Of a stretch of DNA of 64,000 nucleotides, positions 33,270-46,300 are shown in pieces. Below the pieces are notes generated by a model. It was not told where the DNA came from. It was given only the letters and a program-made list of their open reading frames with translations, and made no database searches. The position numbers were made by a program, and so were the translations under genes. The stretch's first letter is position 1, and the number at the start of each line of letters is the position of its first letter. Origin of the DNA: Bifiguratus adelaidae (Eukaryota > Mucoromycota > Endogonomycetes > Endogonales); assembly GCA_002261195.1 (NCBI GenBank), contig MVBO01000008.1:83768-147767 (forward strand), given 5' to 3'.

Positions 33270-36200
33270 TCATTCAATATGTGAGCTTTGGGACGTTGAT
33301 AGCCTATCTATGTGGGGTGGAATTATCTCCTTTGGTACCTCCTGTAACTGCGTCAATTGTCGGGACTTCCACCATTGTCTTTGACGATCAAGTTCCTTCT
33401 CCCATTGAAGTCTTCTTTCATGTTGCATCCATTCCTCAAACCGACGAAGGATGATCTGGCTAGAATCGAATTCACCGTCTTTCTTTGAATGGTCGTGACC
33501 TTTCTTTTCTCCCTCAACAACTCTTGTTTGTCCCCAGGAAAAGTCGTCAAAATGCCAGTAGGCATAGACCGGCAGGATAAAATTCCAAATTGGCAAACTG
33601 AGAAGATAGATCACCATCCATCCAATGTAAACCATCTTGCGTGTCGTCAAGCCGATCAGAATGGCTGGCAATCCGAGGATGACAGCCAACAGCATGAGCG
33701 GGATGATTGGAACGGGCGAGACAAAGAAAGAAATGACGATAAGATATAATGTGAAGGAAATGGCGGCAGGCAAAACGACCGTACCGACCAGTTCCATAAA
33801 CACCATGAACTGCATGGAGAAGCAAAAGGTGCCACACAAATCTCGAATGAGGACGAGCTCGAGCAGATTGTGGACGGTAGAATTGATCCATCGACGCCGT
33901 TGACTCAGAAGAATGCTAAATTTGTCGGGGACGACGGTTTTGCACACCGCTCCAGGGATAAACATCGCCTTCCTTCTGGGAAAGTGCTGTAACATCAATG
34001 TTGACAAGTATCGATCCTCTCCCAACAGTAAGAGATTCTTCTTGTGCAGAGTGTCCACCACATTCTCAGAGTACCTTTCTACGATGTCGGAAGAGCAGAG
34101 TACGGGTACAAAACGATTGGCCTTGGGGGCAATGATGCGATACATACAAAAGCATCCCGGTAGACATGTGACACCGCCAAAAATTGATTCAAAGGCCTTT
34201 GCAGAGTGATGCGAGATGTAGTATTCGAATACTAGATCGAACATGGTTGTTAGCGTATTGATGAAGTAACCGTTGTTGAATTACCTTGCATCATTGTCAC
34301 CCAGCTATCACTTTTGTTGGCAATACGAGTTTCCCCACAAAGACCCATAATGAGATGATCGCGAGACATGCATGCAACCATCCTTGCTAGTGAATCAGGG
34401 AATACTTTTGTATCGGCGTCCACCTGGAAGAACAATGAAGCCATAGTTAACAAACATTCAGAGACCTACCATGAGAACGACTTCGAATCTACCAGGATGT
34501 AGGCCGGTGAGACGATAAATGGACTTGCAAAACTCGAAATCCAACTCGCACATTCTTTCGCCATAATAGATGTTACGCATAAGACTCATCAGAATGACTT
34601 GAGAATCACGTTTGCCACGGTTTCCGGGCTTTTTTTCAGTTGCTTCTGCCGGTGTACCACACTTTACAATGGCAATCATTGGAACGTGTTGCTGTTTCTC
34701 CAATGGGATTTTGCTATCATCCGCGTACTTGTAGTAACCAGCATAGACCTTGGCCATATTGTGTCGTTTCGAACCATCCGCAATTGCCACGTATGAGCAA
34801 GGAACTACCTCGTCTTTAGGGACGGCAAAGGCATCCATCATCGAAAGAACGATATCTGGAGTCGATAAGCTGTTTCCGGAGCCAGTGATCAAACCATCGC
34901 AAATCACCAAAAGCATTTTGTGGGTTGTCGGATATTCCATATTGGCGAGTGAGTCGAGGGTTGTACGTAAACCTTCTTCTCCTTCTGAATAGCAGGTAAC
35001 GAGCATGAATGAGTAGAGCAAATTAAAATTGAAGTTGTACATGTGTTGACCAGCGAGATTGCTCGCCGACATCGACTCTGGCAAATTGCCGGAGGGAACC
35101 GGCAGATTCTCGGGTAGCATCATTTGCGAGTCCATTCTCGGCAAGCCATTGGGAGGATAGGGGCCTTGGAAATCCCAAGGATAAGCGTGCGGACTACCCA
35201 ATTCAGCCATTTGATCTTCCCATTGTCCACGGAAATTATCTCGGCTGCGCGATCGCATGCTGATAGGTGGATTGCTGCCTCGATTCGTCATAGAATGCAG
35301 ACTTGTAACCGAACCGGTAAACATGCGACTATTGTTGCCGTAAATGGACTCGCCAAACATGGAGGTTCCGTCATCGTTCGCGCGACTCGAGAATCGTGAT
35401 GTTCTTGGAAGGAATCCGCGGCGTCCGGGAGTACCTGATCCTTTGAGGGAAGTTTGCGAGCCACCCATATTGTTCAAAGCGAGGGAAGAGTCGAATGGTG
35501 TACTAGCTGTGGTGGGGCCGAGCGAAGCAACGCTTTTAGACTGTGGGTAATGCAGTTCACCGTCGTTTTCCCATATCATCAAATCTTCCTCCCTCTTTTT
35601 CCTCTCCTGCGGTGTTTCTTCTCTAATGCTGCCGAGTCTTCCGGAAATAAACCAACCGAAGATGACGGCCAAGAAGAAGCGGGTCAAAACCACTCCCAAG
35701 ATGACAATGAGGGAAACGTACAAGACGATGTCAGAAATGATACATCCGGCCGATCTGGCATCCAGCACGCCAACCTTGAGAATATCTTGCATGCATTTAC
35801 CCATTTGTAGGCGCTCGGGAGTCATGCTTAGCCAATAGGTTGCATCGTATCCAATATAATGATTGGTTGGACCGATGAACTCTTGCAAGAGAGCTGGCAT
35901 GGGGATATTGGGAACAAGCCATTTTAAGCGACTCAGATCCAGGACATTACTAAACGCCATTCAGTAAGGCCACTATATCCGCTGGAGAGACTTACCCATT
36001 GAAGACAGTTAGACTAGTGCCAGATTGCTGCAGATCCGACCAATCATAATAAACGTCCGCGATATACTTCAATGTGGACACTGCCTGTCGAGATGCTACG
36101 CTTGTGTGGCATCCACTCTTACTCGGGTCATCGGTTCTGTTCATGTAGGGCCAGTACGGATCGATGGACTTGCATGGGAAATAATTGATCACATTTCCGG

Positions 36201-37076
36201 AGTTGTCATCAGTCTTGGTAGGGATCAAAAACCCTTTGCAGTTGTAATTGACATTTTGGAACAAAAGTGTTAGATCTTTTCCTCCGGCTTTGGTTGGATC
36301 TTCAAGAAGATTGCCGTCGTCAGGAACACCGGGGAAGGGTGTGGGATGGCGAAAGTTGCTGAGATCATATATTCTTCCGAGGATGATGGTTTGGTTCTGG
36401 CTAATCTCCTTTGCCTTCATGCGAATCTGATTGCCACAGATGGTTACATTAAACCCGAAGGTGAGGAAACCCACTGCACCACACAATATGATAATAATCA
36501 TCACCAAAGCAATTTTCTCCCGCCAGGCTTGCTGCATGTCCTTGTCCTTGAGGCCTGTGAACAATTTAATGGATGCCTTTAATAAGCCTGCAATATCGAA
36601 AGCTTACCACATAGCTTAAGGCAAGGATTAAAGGCCCAAAAGGTCAAGATACGGCTGACGGTGGTCCACCAGGACTGGTGCTCGGCCTTCATCGGTGCAG
36701 AGCGGCTCGCAGATTTTCGCTTCCGTTTTCGAATATTCCTTACTCTTTCCTCGGCTGTTCGACCTTCCCGACGACTGTTTCGATAACCTTGAAGATCATG
36801 TCGCTCCTTCATGCTCGGCAGCCGTCTCACTCCTTGAGTTGCAGATCGCATTTCTTTAGGGCTCTGAATGCGCGCCTTCTTCTTAGCCTTTTGCGTCGGC
36901 TGGGCTGCAATTTCCTCGGATCCTGAAGTTACTGGCAACTCGGCGTGTGCCTCACCGAACTCCTCATCTCTATGAATGAACTCTTCGTTTTCACTCGAGA
37001 GTGCGTGCCAGGTGCAATCACCCTCCTCGAATGACGCTCGTTGACCGGCATCATTGATGTTGGGTTGCTCACTCAT
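33270..37076 (-). CDS. CHS3: Class IV (Chs3-type) chitin synthase, intact
   Basis: A plasma-membrane enzyme that polymerises UDP-GlcNAc into cell-wall chitin. Five exons (36608-37076, 35996-36554, 34470-35949, 34285-34423, 33270-34231) encode 1202 residues with no break. It has a charged N-terminal tail, a first helix pair flanking QQAWREK, a luminal segment, a second helix (about residues 400-440), then the catalytic domain with [29 protein letters not shown] (about 954-958) and QRRRW (about 993-997), and a C-terminal cluster of several helices followed by a charged tail. The start at 37074-37076 (MSEQPNIND) avoids a longer upstream frame. Its four introns occupy the same places as four of the seven in the broken copy at 631-4547. 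Confidence 0.96.
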
Positions 37077-37445
37077 AAGGAATTGCAAGAACAAACGAGA
37101 GGAGAAGGGCTTTCGACTGCTTTGTCCCTTGCCCTCCTCCGATGGGCATGCACCCTTGTTCTGATGTGATTTTGCATAGCAACGTTGAATTGCAAATACA
37201 GCTGTCAACAGATATAAAGATTGGTAGACCTATGCGATAATCATGAAGTCTAACATTGACGACGATCATCTACGGAGTATCACAGATTCTCCTCTAACTG
37301 CAGGATTAGGTGACAACAAGCTCTGCGCTGCAATCCCATTGTTCCTGGCAAACCCGAATTAGGTAATGCCGGCTCAAAAGGGGGGCAAAGGCAAGGCTGG
37401 CGACCCTGTTGGTGATTGAACGCACGTCAAGAAAACGATGCGTCC
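37077..37445. promoter_or_regulatory. Divergent promoter between chitin synthase and SPO7
   Basis: About 370 bp between the divergent start codons of the intact chitin synthase (minus) and the SPO7 homologue (plus). Frames here are short and lack coding character. No clear motif was recognised. Confidence 0.35.
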
Positions 37446-38361
37446 ATGAACCCGGTAGCATCTATAGACCCAGTGACTCAGGCCACTGGAGGTTCCACCT
37501 GGACCGATCTTCCTGGGAGCGACAAGGAAGTCCAGCTGCAGAATGATCCCGCTACGTTCAGAGACCTCCTCATATTCGAAGAACGCCTTCGCAGCAACGT
37601 GAATCGAATGCGCCGGCGGCAACAAAAGTATGAAGGTAGGAAATGGGCTCCTACGCAACAATCTTAGCGGCTCCCCAACTGATTTGCCTCAGCTTTTCTG
37701 GGGCTTTTGGTCGTCATCAACGCCTACTTTTTCTACTCCGTCTTTGTTAAACCGAGCGAGGTATGCCCTGTTCACCGGCGTGGACTCGATAGCGGGTATG
37801 TTTGAATATGAGCTGACCCTTCATACCGCCTCAGCACAAATATCTCGATTTTACCAACCGTGTCCTTTTCCTGCTATTTGTCACCATCTTGTTCCTATTT
37901 TTCGCTACAGGCATGTACAGGGAGAAGATTGTGCTGGCCTCAAAGTATGCAGATTCCAGCATATTGAAACACCTTGCTTACCAACAACTTGTAGGTTCCT
38001 GCCACAAACAAATCGAACATTGCGCTCCTTCAATATCCATTTCAACCGGGAGAGTGTCGGACATTTGACCTTCCACAAAAAGATACCCCAATCTTTTCAA
38101 GATGGCTTTCAGAATTATCGAGACCACTACAAACGCCGACGAAGCCGCGCAATGACGGCCACCAAGACGACGTTATGGCCAGGTAGCTCAACACCCGATC
38201 GAAAAGCGGCCGGTACACCGACGGTCAAGAAGCGTCAAAGCACAGAGACCAAACTCAGAAAGAGTGCCTCGTTATCACTCGCGCCACGAGGTGAGGACGC
38301 CGATGATCGACGTGTATTTAAGGCAAAGAGTGTATCTGGTTTGCGCACCGTGACCCCGTAA
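37446..38361 (+). CDS. SPO7: Spo7 homologue, regulatory subunit of the Nem1-Spo7 lipin phosphatase
   Basis: Four exons (37446-37635, 37693-37760, 37835-37944, 37995-38361) encode 244 residues. The signature of the family is seen: DLLIFEERLRSNVNRMRRRQQKYEA leads straight into a first hydrophobic helix (from FLGLLVVINAYFFYSVF), a short loop KPSEHKYLDF, a second helix (RVLFLLFVTILFLFF), then MYREKIV and a basic tail that begins LPQTNRTLRSFNI. Spo7 anchors Nem1 at the nuclear envelope/ER, where the pair dephosphorylates lipin and so steers phosphatidate to triacylglycerol. The long basic C-terminal tail is as in fungal Spo7. The first ATG after an in-frame stop was used as the start. Confidence 0.88.
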
Positions 38362-38482
38362 TATTTCTTACTGTATTATACTTTGTTGTACAATGACGTA
38401 CGCCATTATTCCTGTTGCATGAAACGTTACAACACCTTTTTGGATGCAATCTACAAATACACGAGCCTGCAAGGCTTTGCAC

Positions 38483-40676
38483 TCAACCAATCTTTGTCAC
38501 AAATAAGTAAAAATGCTGTAGCTCGAATCCACTCGCATTAGGATCAGCAAGATGGGCTCCGACAGCGATATCAATGTAATTGGCTCCAATAATCAAGGGG
38601 ACAATGTAGCCATCTTGTCGGAATGGACTGCCGGGTAGAGTGGTCGTATACGACGGTGCTGCGAGACGGCGGTCATTGATGTTGACGGTGATATTATAGC
38701 CGAGACGTTGCTCGGCAAGGTGGTTCTGCAGGAGAGGCGTTACGGTCAAAGCCGTGACGAGTGGTGTGATAGTGAAGGTGTGCGATGTGACGGATGAGGC
38801 ATCAAGTGCCATGGCGACAGAGTGATCATTTGCCTCTATCAGGATGGATTGCAACAAAGAATGCTGATTTCCTGTGGTCGGGATGAGCAGGCAATGCACG
38901 TTTGGAAGGAAACGTACCTCTACGAATTTGTGACTCTAGATGCGATGTGGAGGCCGGCTCTGCAACAGGTTGAGCAGGAATACTCAACTCAAACTCCATC
39001 TCTTCTTGTGTACGCTCATCAAATACCGGTTTAGTGTATTTACTGGCGTCAATATCGAATTCCAACGGTCTGCGCGGGGTGCTGGGCATGCCAACCACGC
39101 TAGTCTGTGCGAGCTGCCGTGGCTGCCCATGACTCGGTGTGGGCACCTTCACCGACCCAAAATCGCTCGGAGACGCCGTTCGTGTTGTTCTCTCTTCGCC
39201 ATACTCTGTCCTTCGCGTTTTAGTGGGCGTGGGTATCGTCGTCTCTTGGCTCTGATCTTGATAATCTGTTGCGAGACGCTGCTTCTCAGCCTTGATCGAC
39301 GCAGCCGAGCGGCGATTTCGCCGCGGTGTTAATCTGGGAACGTACACAGGCTGCTCAATCTCCTCTATCTGCTTGCCTTTCCCACCGATAAAGTCAGGCC
39401 TCGCTAGGGGTGGAGGAACATAACTGATGTTGAAAGGTGCACTCATAAAGGCATCGAAATCTTGTTCGTTTTCTAGACCGAATTTCGTCTGTAAACGCTC
39501 GGTATGCCGGATATAAAGTCTCTGAAACGCATCGTGAGCATGAGACTACCTCGGCAACGCTCCTTCATACCTGTAACAGCTTTGCATCTTTGTATAGGCG
39601 GGAGCTGACATCATTGAAGAATATGGCATTGCCAAACGCCGCGAGCATATCACCTTCAAAGGTTCTCAACGTGGGGTATCCTTCGGCCATGCGTTCCTAC
39701 TCGCATTGATTGATGATTATCACGGCTACCCGCTCTCGGACACTCACCTTGACCATATTGAGTGAAATAGGCTTCGAAACAAGCTTGTAGTATTCGGGTA
39801 ACTCCTCTGGCGAGGGCAGGGTATAAAGGGTGTCGCAGTACAAGCGACCGGTGCTAAGAATTCATACCATAGCATTAGATACGCAGAAGCTCAAACTTGC
39901 AAATCAAAAAGCTCAACACTTACGCGGAATCATAGTGGCTGGTCACGGTGGTGTACATGTCTTGCATGAAGGCAAGCTGGCTCGGCTGAGTTTGACCACT
40001 GCCATCAAGTGTTGGTGTATGTCTTTTGAATGTGGAAGGCGACACGTCGCTCGGTGTTTGAGCTGCCATGTCGGCGGGGTATCTGATTAACGCGTTCGGC
40101 TAAAACTCGTCAGAAGTGGAATCGGCGCAACGATTGACTTACTGTCTCCGGACTTCTTAGTACTCTCAACCATTCAGCGCTTTGTGACGGCAAGAGGTTC
40201 AAGGCTACTTGACCATTCGCATTCTTCGCGTCCCGACGTGCCCCAAACGACAAGAGCAGGAACGCGATTTTTGGGTGATCTTTAGCAGTAAGCTTTTGTC
40301 GCGCGCGTCTCTCTTTCAACTTACCGCCATAGACAGCCCAGAAGAGTGCCGTGTTGCGTTGGTAAGTATCACGTACTTCTGTGAGGGCGCCTCTTTGTAG
40401 CAGTGCTTGCACAGAAGCTAGATCGCCATAATATGATGCAGCGTGAAGTAAGGTCCATTCAAACGTGTTGTGCATCATGTGGACAGGAAACAGATCATTG
40501 AGAGCCGTCTCTGGATAGGCATCGAGCAGTCTCTGAAAGGTCAATGGATCGCGCTTATTTAAGGCGCCAAATAGCTCGTAAATGACTACATAGCAGAGAC
40601 AGGTTGACACATTTAGATCTCTCGTTGGGGAACACTCACCAGCAGGATGTTCGGAAGGTCCGCTATGCCGAGACAT
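38483..40676 (-). CDS. Ankyrin-repeat plus bromodomain protein, probably a chromatin-remodelling subunit
   Basis: Seven exons (40640-40676, 40143-40585, 39924-40099, 39748-39853, 39571-39696, 38918-39521, 38483-38871) encode 626 residues. The N-terminal third has two or three ankyrin repeats (TLLHAASYYGDLASVQALLQ, then NTALFWAVYGG and IAFLLLSFGA). A bromodomain follows at about 240-330: LPSPEELPEYYKLVSKPIS, NMVKERM and AIFFNDVSSRLYKDA, which carries the acetyl-lysine-binding Asn position. A basic linker and a C-terminal beta-rich region of about 125 residues (FTITPLVTALTVTPLLQ) come next. This resembles Rsc4-like subunits of RSC/SWI-SNF complexes, but the assignment is inference; the ankyrin-bromodomain pairing is what is seen. 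Confidence 0.82.
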
Positions 40677-41457
40677 GTCGTGTTTCTACGCTTGCTCCAG
40701 CCCTGCTTGCTTTAGTCTCTGGAAATGTATGGTGGATAGCGAATGCTCATGGTCAACGTATCCGAATAAACTTCTAGTGGGACAGAGGGATGCAAAGCAA
40801 AAAGAGTGACAAAAAGCCGAGTCATCTACCCAAAATCTCACAAGAGCAATCGACTGTGTCGCAAATCCGATGATGGGTGCCCAATTCCGGAACACCCTGG
40901 AGTACAGACACGGCCCTCTTTGTGTCGAACGTGTGACCTGATCACCGAAAGTGCCACTTTCACCCCATTTGGATGTTCTAGGTTGCCAGTTCTACGCTTT
41001 CAATCATTGGGGCCACATTGGCCTCGTGTTAGACACGGTTTCAACCTTGTAAACCGTGTAGCAGCACGTCAGAATTCCGAGTTGTATGGGAGACAGGTGA
41101 CATTCTGGCAGACCCCATGAACGATAACATGACCATCCAGCCGTTAATTGTCAAAGTCTAGAGAACGTAAATGTCACGCCCGATTGCAAGATTGACCCGG
41201 AAACTCAGGGCCGGCACCCACTGTGGTACCAAGCGCCCGAAAGAGACTCGGGTGATGAAGGCTGTCTTGCAGTCAAACAAAACGGTAGCACAGACCAAGC
41301 CAGGAAATGATTTTTCCCGTCCATATAGCGGCGGCGCGGGTATTGGTCCGTGCATGTTCTTGTGGGTCATGCAAGCCAATTTCTCAGTGTCATTTTATTC
41401 ACGAGAAAACAAACACTTCCCTTGAGCAGCGGCCCAATGGATTATGCTACATGCTAA
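40677..41457. other. Intergenic stretch with a perfect 9-bp hairpin
   Basis: About 780 bp lie between the start of the ankyrin-bromodomain gene and the stop of the complex I gene, both on the minus strand. Several short frames exist but none looks coding. At 41033-41059 the arms ACACGGTTT and AAACCGTGT enclose a 9-nt loop, a perfect inverted repeat that could be a protein-binding palindrome, a transcript hairpin or chance. Confidence 0.35.
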
Positions 41458-43041
41458 TTATCGATCAACCTCACCAAACACAATATCCATAGTACCAATG
41501 ATGGCGACCATATCTGGGATCAGGTGACCGCGGGCCATAAAATCCGACCCTTGGAGATGCACGAATCCAGGAGCTCGAATCTTGCAACGGTATGGGCGGT
41601 TGGATCCATCAGACACGAGGAAGACTCCAAACTCGCCTTTGGGAGCCTCAATGACCGTGTATGTCTTTAAGGTAATCAGTTAACTGCCCGTAAGTTCCTT
41701 AGAGTATCACCTACCTCGCCTGGAGGAACAGAGTATCCTTCTGAGAAAAGTTTGAAATGGTGAATGAGAGCTTCCATGTTTTCCTTCATGTTGGCTCTGG
41801 GCGGTGGTGAGATCTGCAAAAAGTCAATGATAAACGATCGATTGGCATGTATAATGGGCTTACGCACCTTCCAGTCATCTACTTTAACAGGTCCTGGTGG
41901 CATCTTGTTGATGGACTGACCAATGATACGCAGCGATTGCCGCATCTCCTCGATTCGGCACAAATATCGGTCATAACAATCGCCGTTTTCACCAACTGGA
42001 ACATCAAATTCCATGTCGCCGTACGCGTCGTAGGGTGCAACCTTTCTAATATCCCACTTGAAACCAGAACCGCGCAACATGACACCAGAGAAACCCCAGT
42101 CAAGGGCTTGCTTGGCTGTGACTTTACCGATGCCGATGGTACGCGTCTTCCAGATACGGTTTCCCGTGAGGAGCTCCTCAGTTTCATCGATACGATCACC
42201 GAATTGCAATGCCCATGTGTGAATGTCTTCCAGCAGTCCTATAGGCATGTCGAAGGCGACACCACCGGGCCGGACGTAAGCAGCGTGCATACGAGCTCCA
42301 GAGACTCGCTCATAGAACTCCATGAGCTTTTCACGTTCCTCAAACATCCAAAGGAAGGGTGTAAGAGCACCAACATCCATAGCGTGAGACATGATGGCCA
42401 TAATGTGGTTCAGAATGCGAGTGATTTCTCCGAACATTGTTCGAATATATTTTGCGCGCTCCGGTATCTCGATGTTTAATAGCTTTTCAACAGCAAGCGA
42501 ATAAGCTTGTTCGTTCGTCATCATGGAGACGTAGTCGAGTCGATCAAAGTATGGTAGCGCTTGCACGTAGTTTTTGTATTCGATGAGCTTCTCTGTTCCA
42601 CGGTGAAGCAAGCCGATATGGGGATCGGTACGAATAATCTCTTCTCCGTTCAACTCCAAGATCATTCGGAGCACACCGTGAGCAGCAGGATGCTGAGGAC
42701 CAAAGTTGATGGTAAAGTTACGCATCTTCGACTCCTCCTCATGACTGGTGTCTATAGATGTTTCCAAAGGATCAGCCTGTTCCCGACCGAGACAAGCAGC
42801 ACTTACCAACTGTCGCATCGGGATCTTCGCGGATGGTTGTTGGTGCTCCGAGTGACCGAGCAAAGTCTGGATCGATTTTCTGCCCTGCTTCAGTCGCTGT
42901 AGCCATGCCATACCTTTGGAGGTATTGCTTCGACGTCGCTACAGCAAACTTGGCAGAAGTAGTGTTAGCTTGAGCATATCTACCCAAATCTTGCAACGCC
43001 GGCGACAATAGTCGTCTTGCGAACAGACTCGCAGCTACCAT
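41458..43041 (-). CDS. NUO-49: NADH:ubiquinone oxidoreductase 49-kDa subunit (complex I), mitochondrial
   Basis: Four exons (42807-43041, 41868-42751, 41715-41813, 41458-41664) encode 474 residues, the family norm. The first 40 residues form a mitochondrial presequence ([19 protein letters not shown]). [37 protein letters not shown] and [15 protein letters not shown] are hallmark stretches of this quinone-pocket subunit, and the protein ends in [12 protein letters not shown] as expected. The intron at 41814-41867 is 54 bp long, in frame and free of stops, so its retention would only add 18 residues; it is called an intron because the family sequence runs [17 protein letters not shown] without an insert. 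Presence of complex I argues against fermentative yeasts that lost it. Confidence 0.96.
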
Positions 43042-43310
43042 GACAGCGTGAGATCCAACAGAATGCCCTTCGCGCCGTTTTGGTGATGCTTGTTAATTTT
43101 GTTGACGTCACAACTTTCAGGGCATCAGAGAGGGTTAGGGAAAGTTGTCCATTGTTTGCCGGCAGTGCATTAGGCTATGCAGGACATGTCTTGTCATAGT
43201 CACAGTTCCATGGAATAGCAGTTTGGTTCACCATAACTTTATCACATCGATCAAGCACAAATAGTACAATTACAAATCACATTGTCTAGGAATATATACA
43301 GGCTGTGGTA

Positions 43311-46300
43311 TCAATAGACATCTGGAATGTCAAAATAATGTCTAAACAGCGGTTCCTGTCGCACGTTAGGATCTTCTGAAATGACAAAGTAGGTGTGGAG
43401 AAACAATTTTGGGAAGCGCGATGTGAAGTAATATAGAAAACCGTCCGGCGGTTCTCCCAGTGACCGTCGCAATGGCTCGGGCAAATCCTGAAAGTGATGC
43501 CGCTATTGGCAATGATGCATTAGTCATTGGGCGAGATCGTCATGGGTGACATTTTACCTTGTTTCGCATGGCCCTGAGTAGGTCACGAATCTTTTTGCCA
43601 TTATATTTTCGGAATTTGGACAAGTCATTGACCAATAAGCGGTCTATCCGCTTATACCAGTCTTGACCAATGACCTCTTCGGCTCTGTACTCCAAGTCCT
43701 CAATGAGTGGCGAGGGTGGATCCCGTGGTTCGATCTCAAAGCGATCTGAGGCATCCTGAAGAAACGAGAGACGCTGAGCGGGTGTCCAAAAGAAAGGATG
43801 CGTCAAGATGGAATCAGCATTGGGCCTGTGAAAGGTAACACAAATCCATATCAGCATGAAACTTCATTCACAGCCATCGGCAATTTCCTACCTTTCCTTC
43901 GGTTCATGCGAAAGCATCCGCTCAATCAGGTCCCTTGCTTCGTATCCTTCCTCGCCCATGCTATCCAGCTTTGCAAGGGAATACTCGCCTCGCAAAATAT
44001 TCATTTCCCGAGAGAATCTATCCCCAAAAGGATGTTCGCCGCTTGATAAGATATAGTAGAAAACGCACCCAGCAGAGAAAATATCAATCGCTTTGGTGAC
44101 ACGGAATGTGGCTGAACTCGATGGATTCGATGATGAGTTGCCTTGGGATGTATTGCCCCGATTGTCGCCGTGACTGTCCAGGGATCTGTCATCACTAGTC
44201 TCGCTGGCTGTTTGCGTCAGTAGCTCCGGAGCTCGCCAACCTATAGTACCAGCGGCTGTAGCGGTGGTGTTGTAGAAGCTGCTCTGATCAGCTTCCAGTT
44301 TTTTGCACAAGCCAAAGTCGGAGATCAGGATTCGAGCATTATTGCTGTACGTGCCTTTGTAAGCTTTGTAATTGGCTCGAGCAGGCGCGATAAGGATGTT
44401 TTGTGGTTTGATGTCGCGATGTACGATCTTGAGTGAGTGGAGATGATTGATTCCATACATAATCTGGAACAGGATCCGGGCAGGATCGACACCCTCAAGC
44501 AGGGATGCCTTTGAAGGCTGCGTCGAGTATTCGAAAACGTCGGAAATAGATCCCAGGCACAGTTCCAGAGCAATGTAAAGAAATCGATCGTTTTGCTCCT
44601 GCACGGAATGCTGATGAGTACAAATTGTGCATACAATTGAGAATGCCATACCTTGCAAAAGTAACGAATAACATTTGGATGATCGTCGCTTACTTCAAGC
44701 AAGCTCACTTCATGGAAAGCCACATCATAAAAGTCTAAAAGTAGCCGCTTGACCGCCACCTCTCGTCCAGAGAAATATCCACGATACACTACAGTGCCAT
44801 GACTTCCATACCCTGGATAGCTCATTAGCCATGTTGACAGCGTCGAGTCTTCAGCTTTAGACTTACCAAGGACTTCGTCCGTTATGGAAAGTGAGTTGAT
44901 CTTTACAGGTTGGCCAGGAGCCGGCGCGAGCGTGCTAATATTCTGGATCTCACTATTCTCACCGCTGCTTTCGGGTAAGGATATACTTTCGTCAAAGGTG
45001 ACCAACTTCTTCCCCATCTCGGAAGGCTTCACGACGTCCCCATCTCGATCAGCATCAGCAATCCCGTTGATCTCCGTGCCGTTCATCTTTTTGGTTCCTT
45101 TCCGTCGTTTGCGAGCTCCTGGTGCGCTTCCTGTTTCTACTTTGATCAAATTCTTGTCCCACAGTTGATCCAGCTCCGCCATTTGCTTGTTCGACATTTG
45201 ACCCGAATTGTGTTTGCGATAAAGGACCTTGACCCGCAGCCAAGTCTGTTCGCCATATTTCATCCACAACCTATGGACGATGGCGGACACTTTGTTCCAA
45301 TACTTTTGTAACTCAGGCACCCGTGTGTCCATATCATGACGCATATGCATTTTGATACGTTGATCAAGCTGAGCTCTGATGTTGTGACGCAGAAGCCAAA
45401 TGCTCACCACAGCAATGAGGATATATGTCTTCCAAAAGCGTCCGGGACCATCAACCCAAAATCCAGCATTCTCGCCAATAACAATGCTATCTGATATCGG
45501 CGGAATGGGGCGTTTTTGGTTGTCAGGTTTTGTTGCACCGTCAATCAACTTGGAAGCAGTGGGCATCTCAATCAAATGACGGCCCTCCATGTATTTCTGG
45601 AATAGCGGATTCTGCTCGTCGAGCGAACAGGAATCCGGGCTCAACGAACAGAAATTCGTTATCCGGTTTTTGATTGCTTTTGGTGGGTCGCTGTCTAACG
45701 CGTCGTCGTCCACTCCTTGATCCGACTCATCTTGATTCCACGGCCGGTCGCCAATCATTTGCATTTGTTCTCTAGTAATCATGCTGGGAGGCACTCCGGT
45801 ATATAATGCCGCTAAACGGGATAACTTGACCAAGGGAAAGTTCTCTTCGGACATTGCATAGAATGTGCCATTCAAGGTGCCAATGTACGCCGAGGAAGCG
45901 CCTCCGCTGAAGTCATCCATTTCACTCATAGTCTTGCCCAACAGCCCTGGAAAGGGACTGTTCGGTACCGGCTGTCGATGTACGAGAACAGAATCATCGC
46001 TGCGGAGGAAGATGCTGAAAATGTTGAAAGCCGGGGATGGAAAGCTATGCGCCCATCTCACTTCGCCTAAGCAGGTATTTTTGGTTATCTCCCTATACCC
46101 CATAATTGCCGCTTATTGCTTACCCGTCTTCATGCTTATACCGGCAATGCCTCCAGATGCGTCGGGTCCGACGTACAGGTCTTGAGGGTATTCCGGCAAG
46201 TCCGTGCCCTGATCGTATGAGTTCGGAACATATTCACTGTAGGTCACATTCCATTTTCGTTTGCGTGTCGCGCCATCGAAAATCGAAAGCTTGTACTCTG

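Noticed and set aside
41814-41867. Treating this stretch as coding in the complex I subunit
   Set aside because: It has full splice signals and the family sequence is continuous across it, so it is called an intron despite being open.
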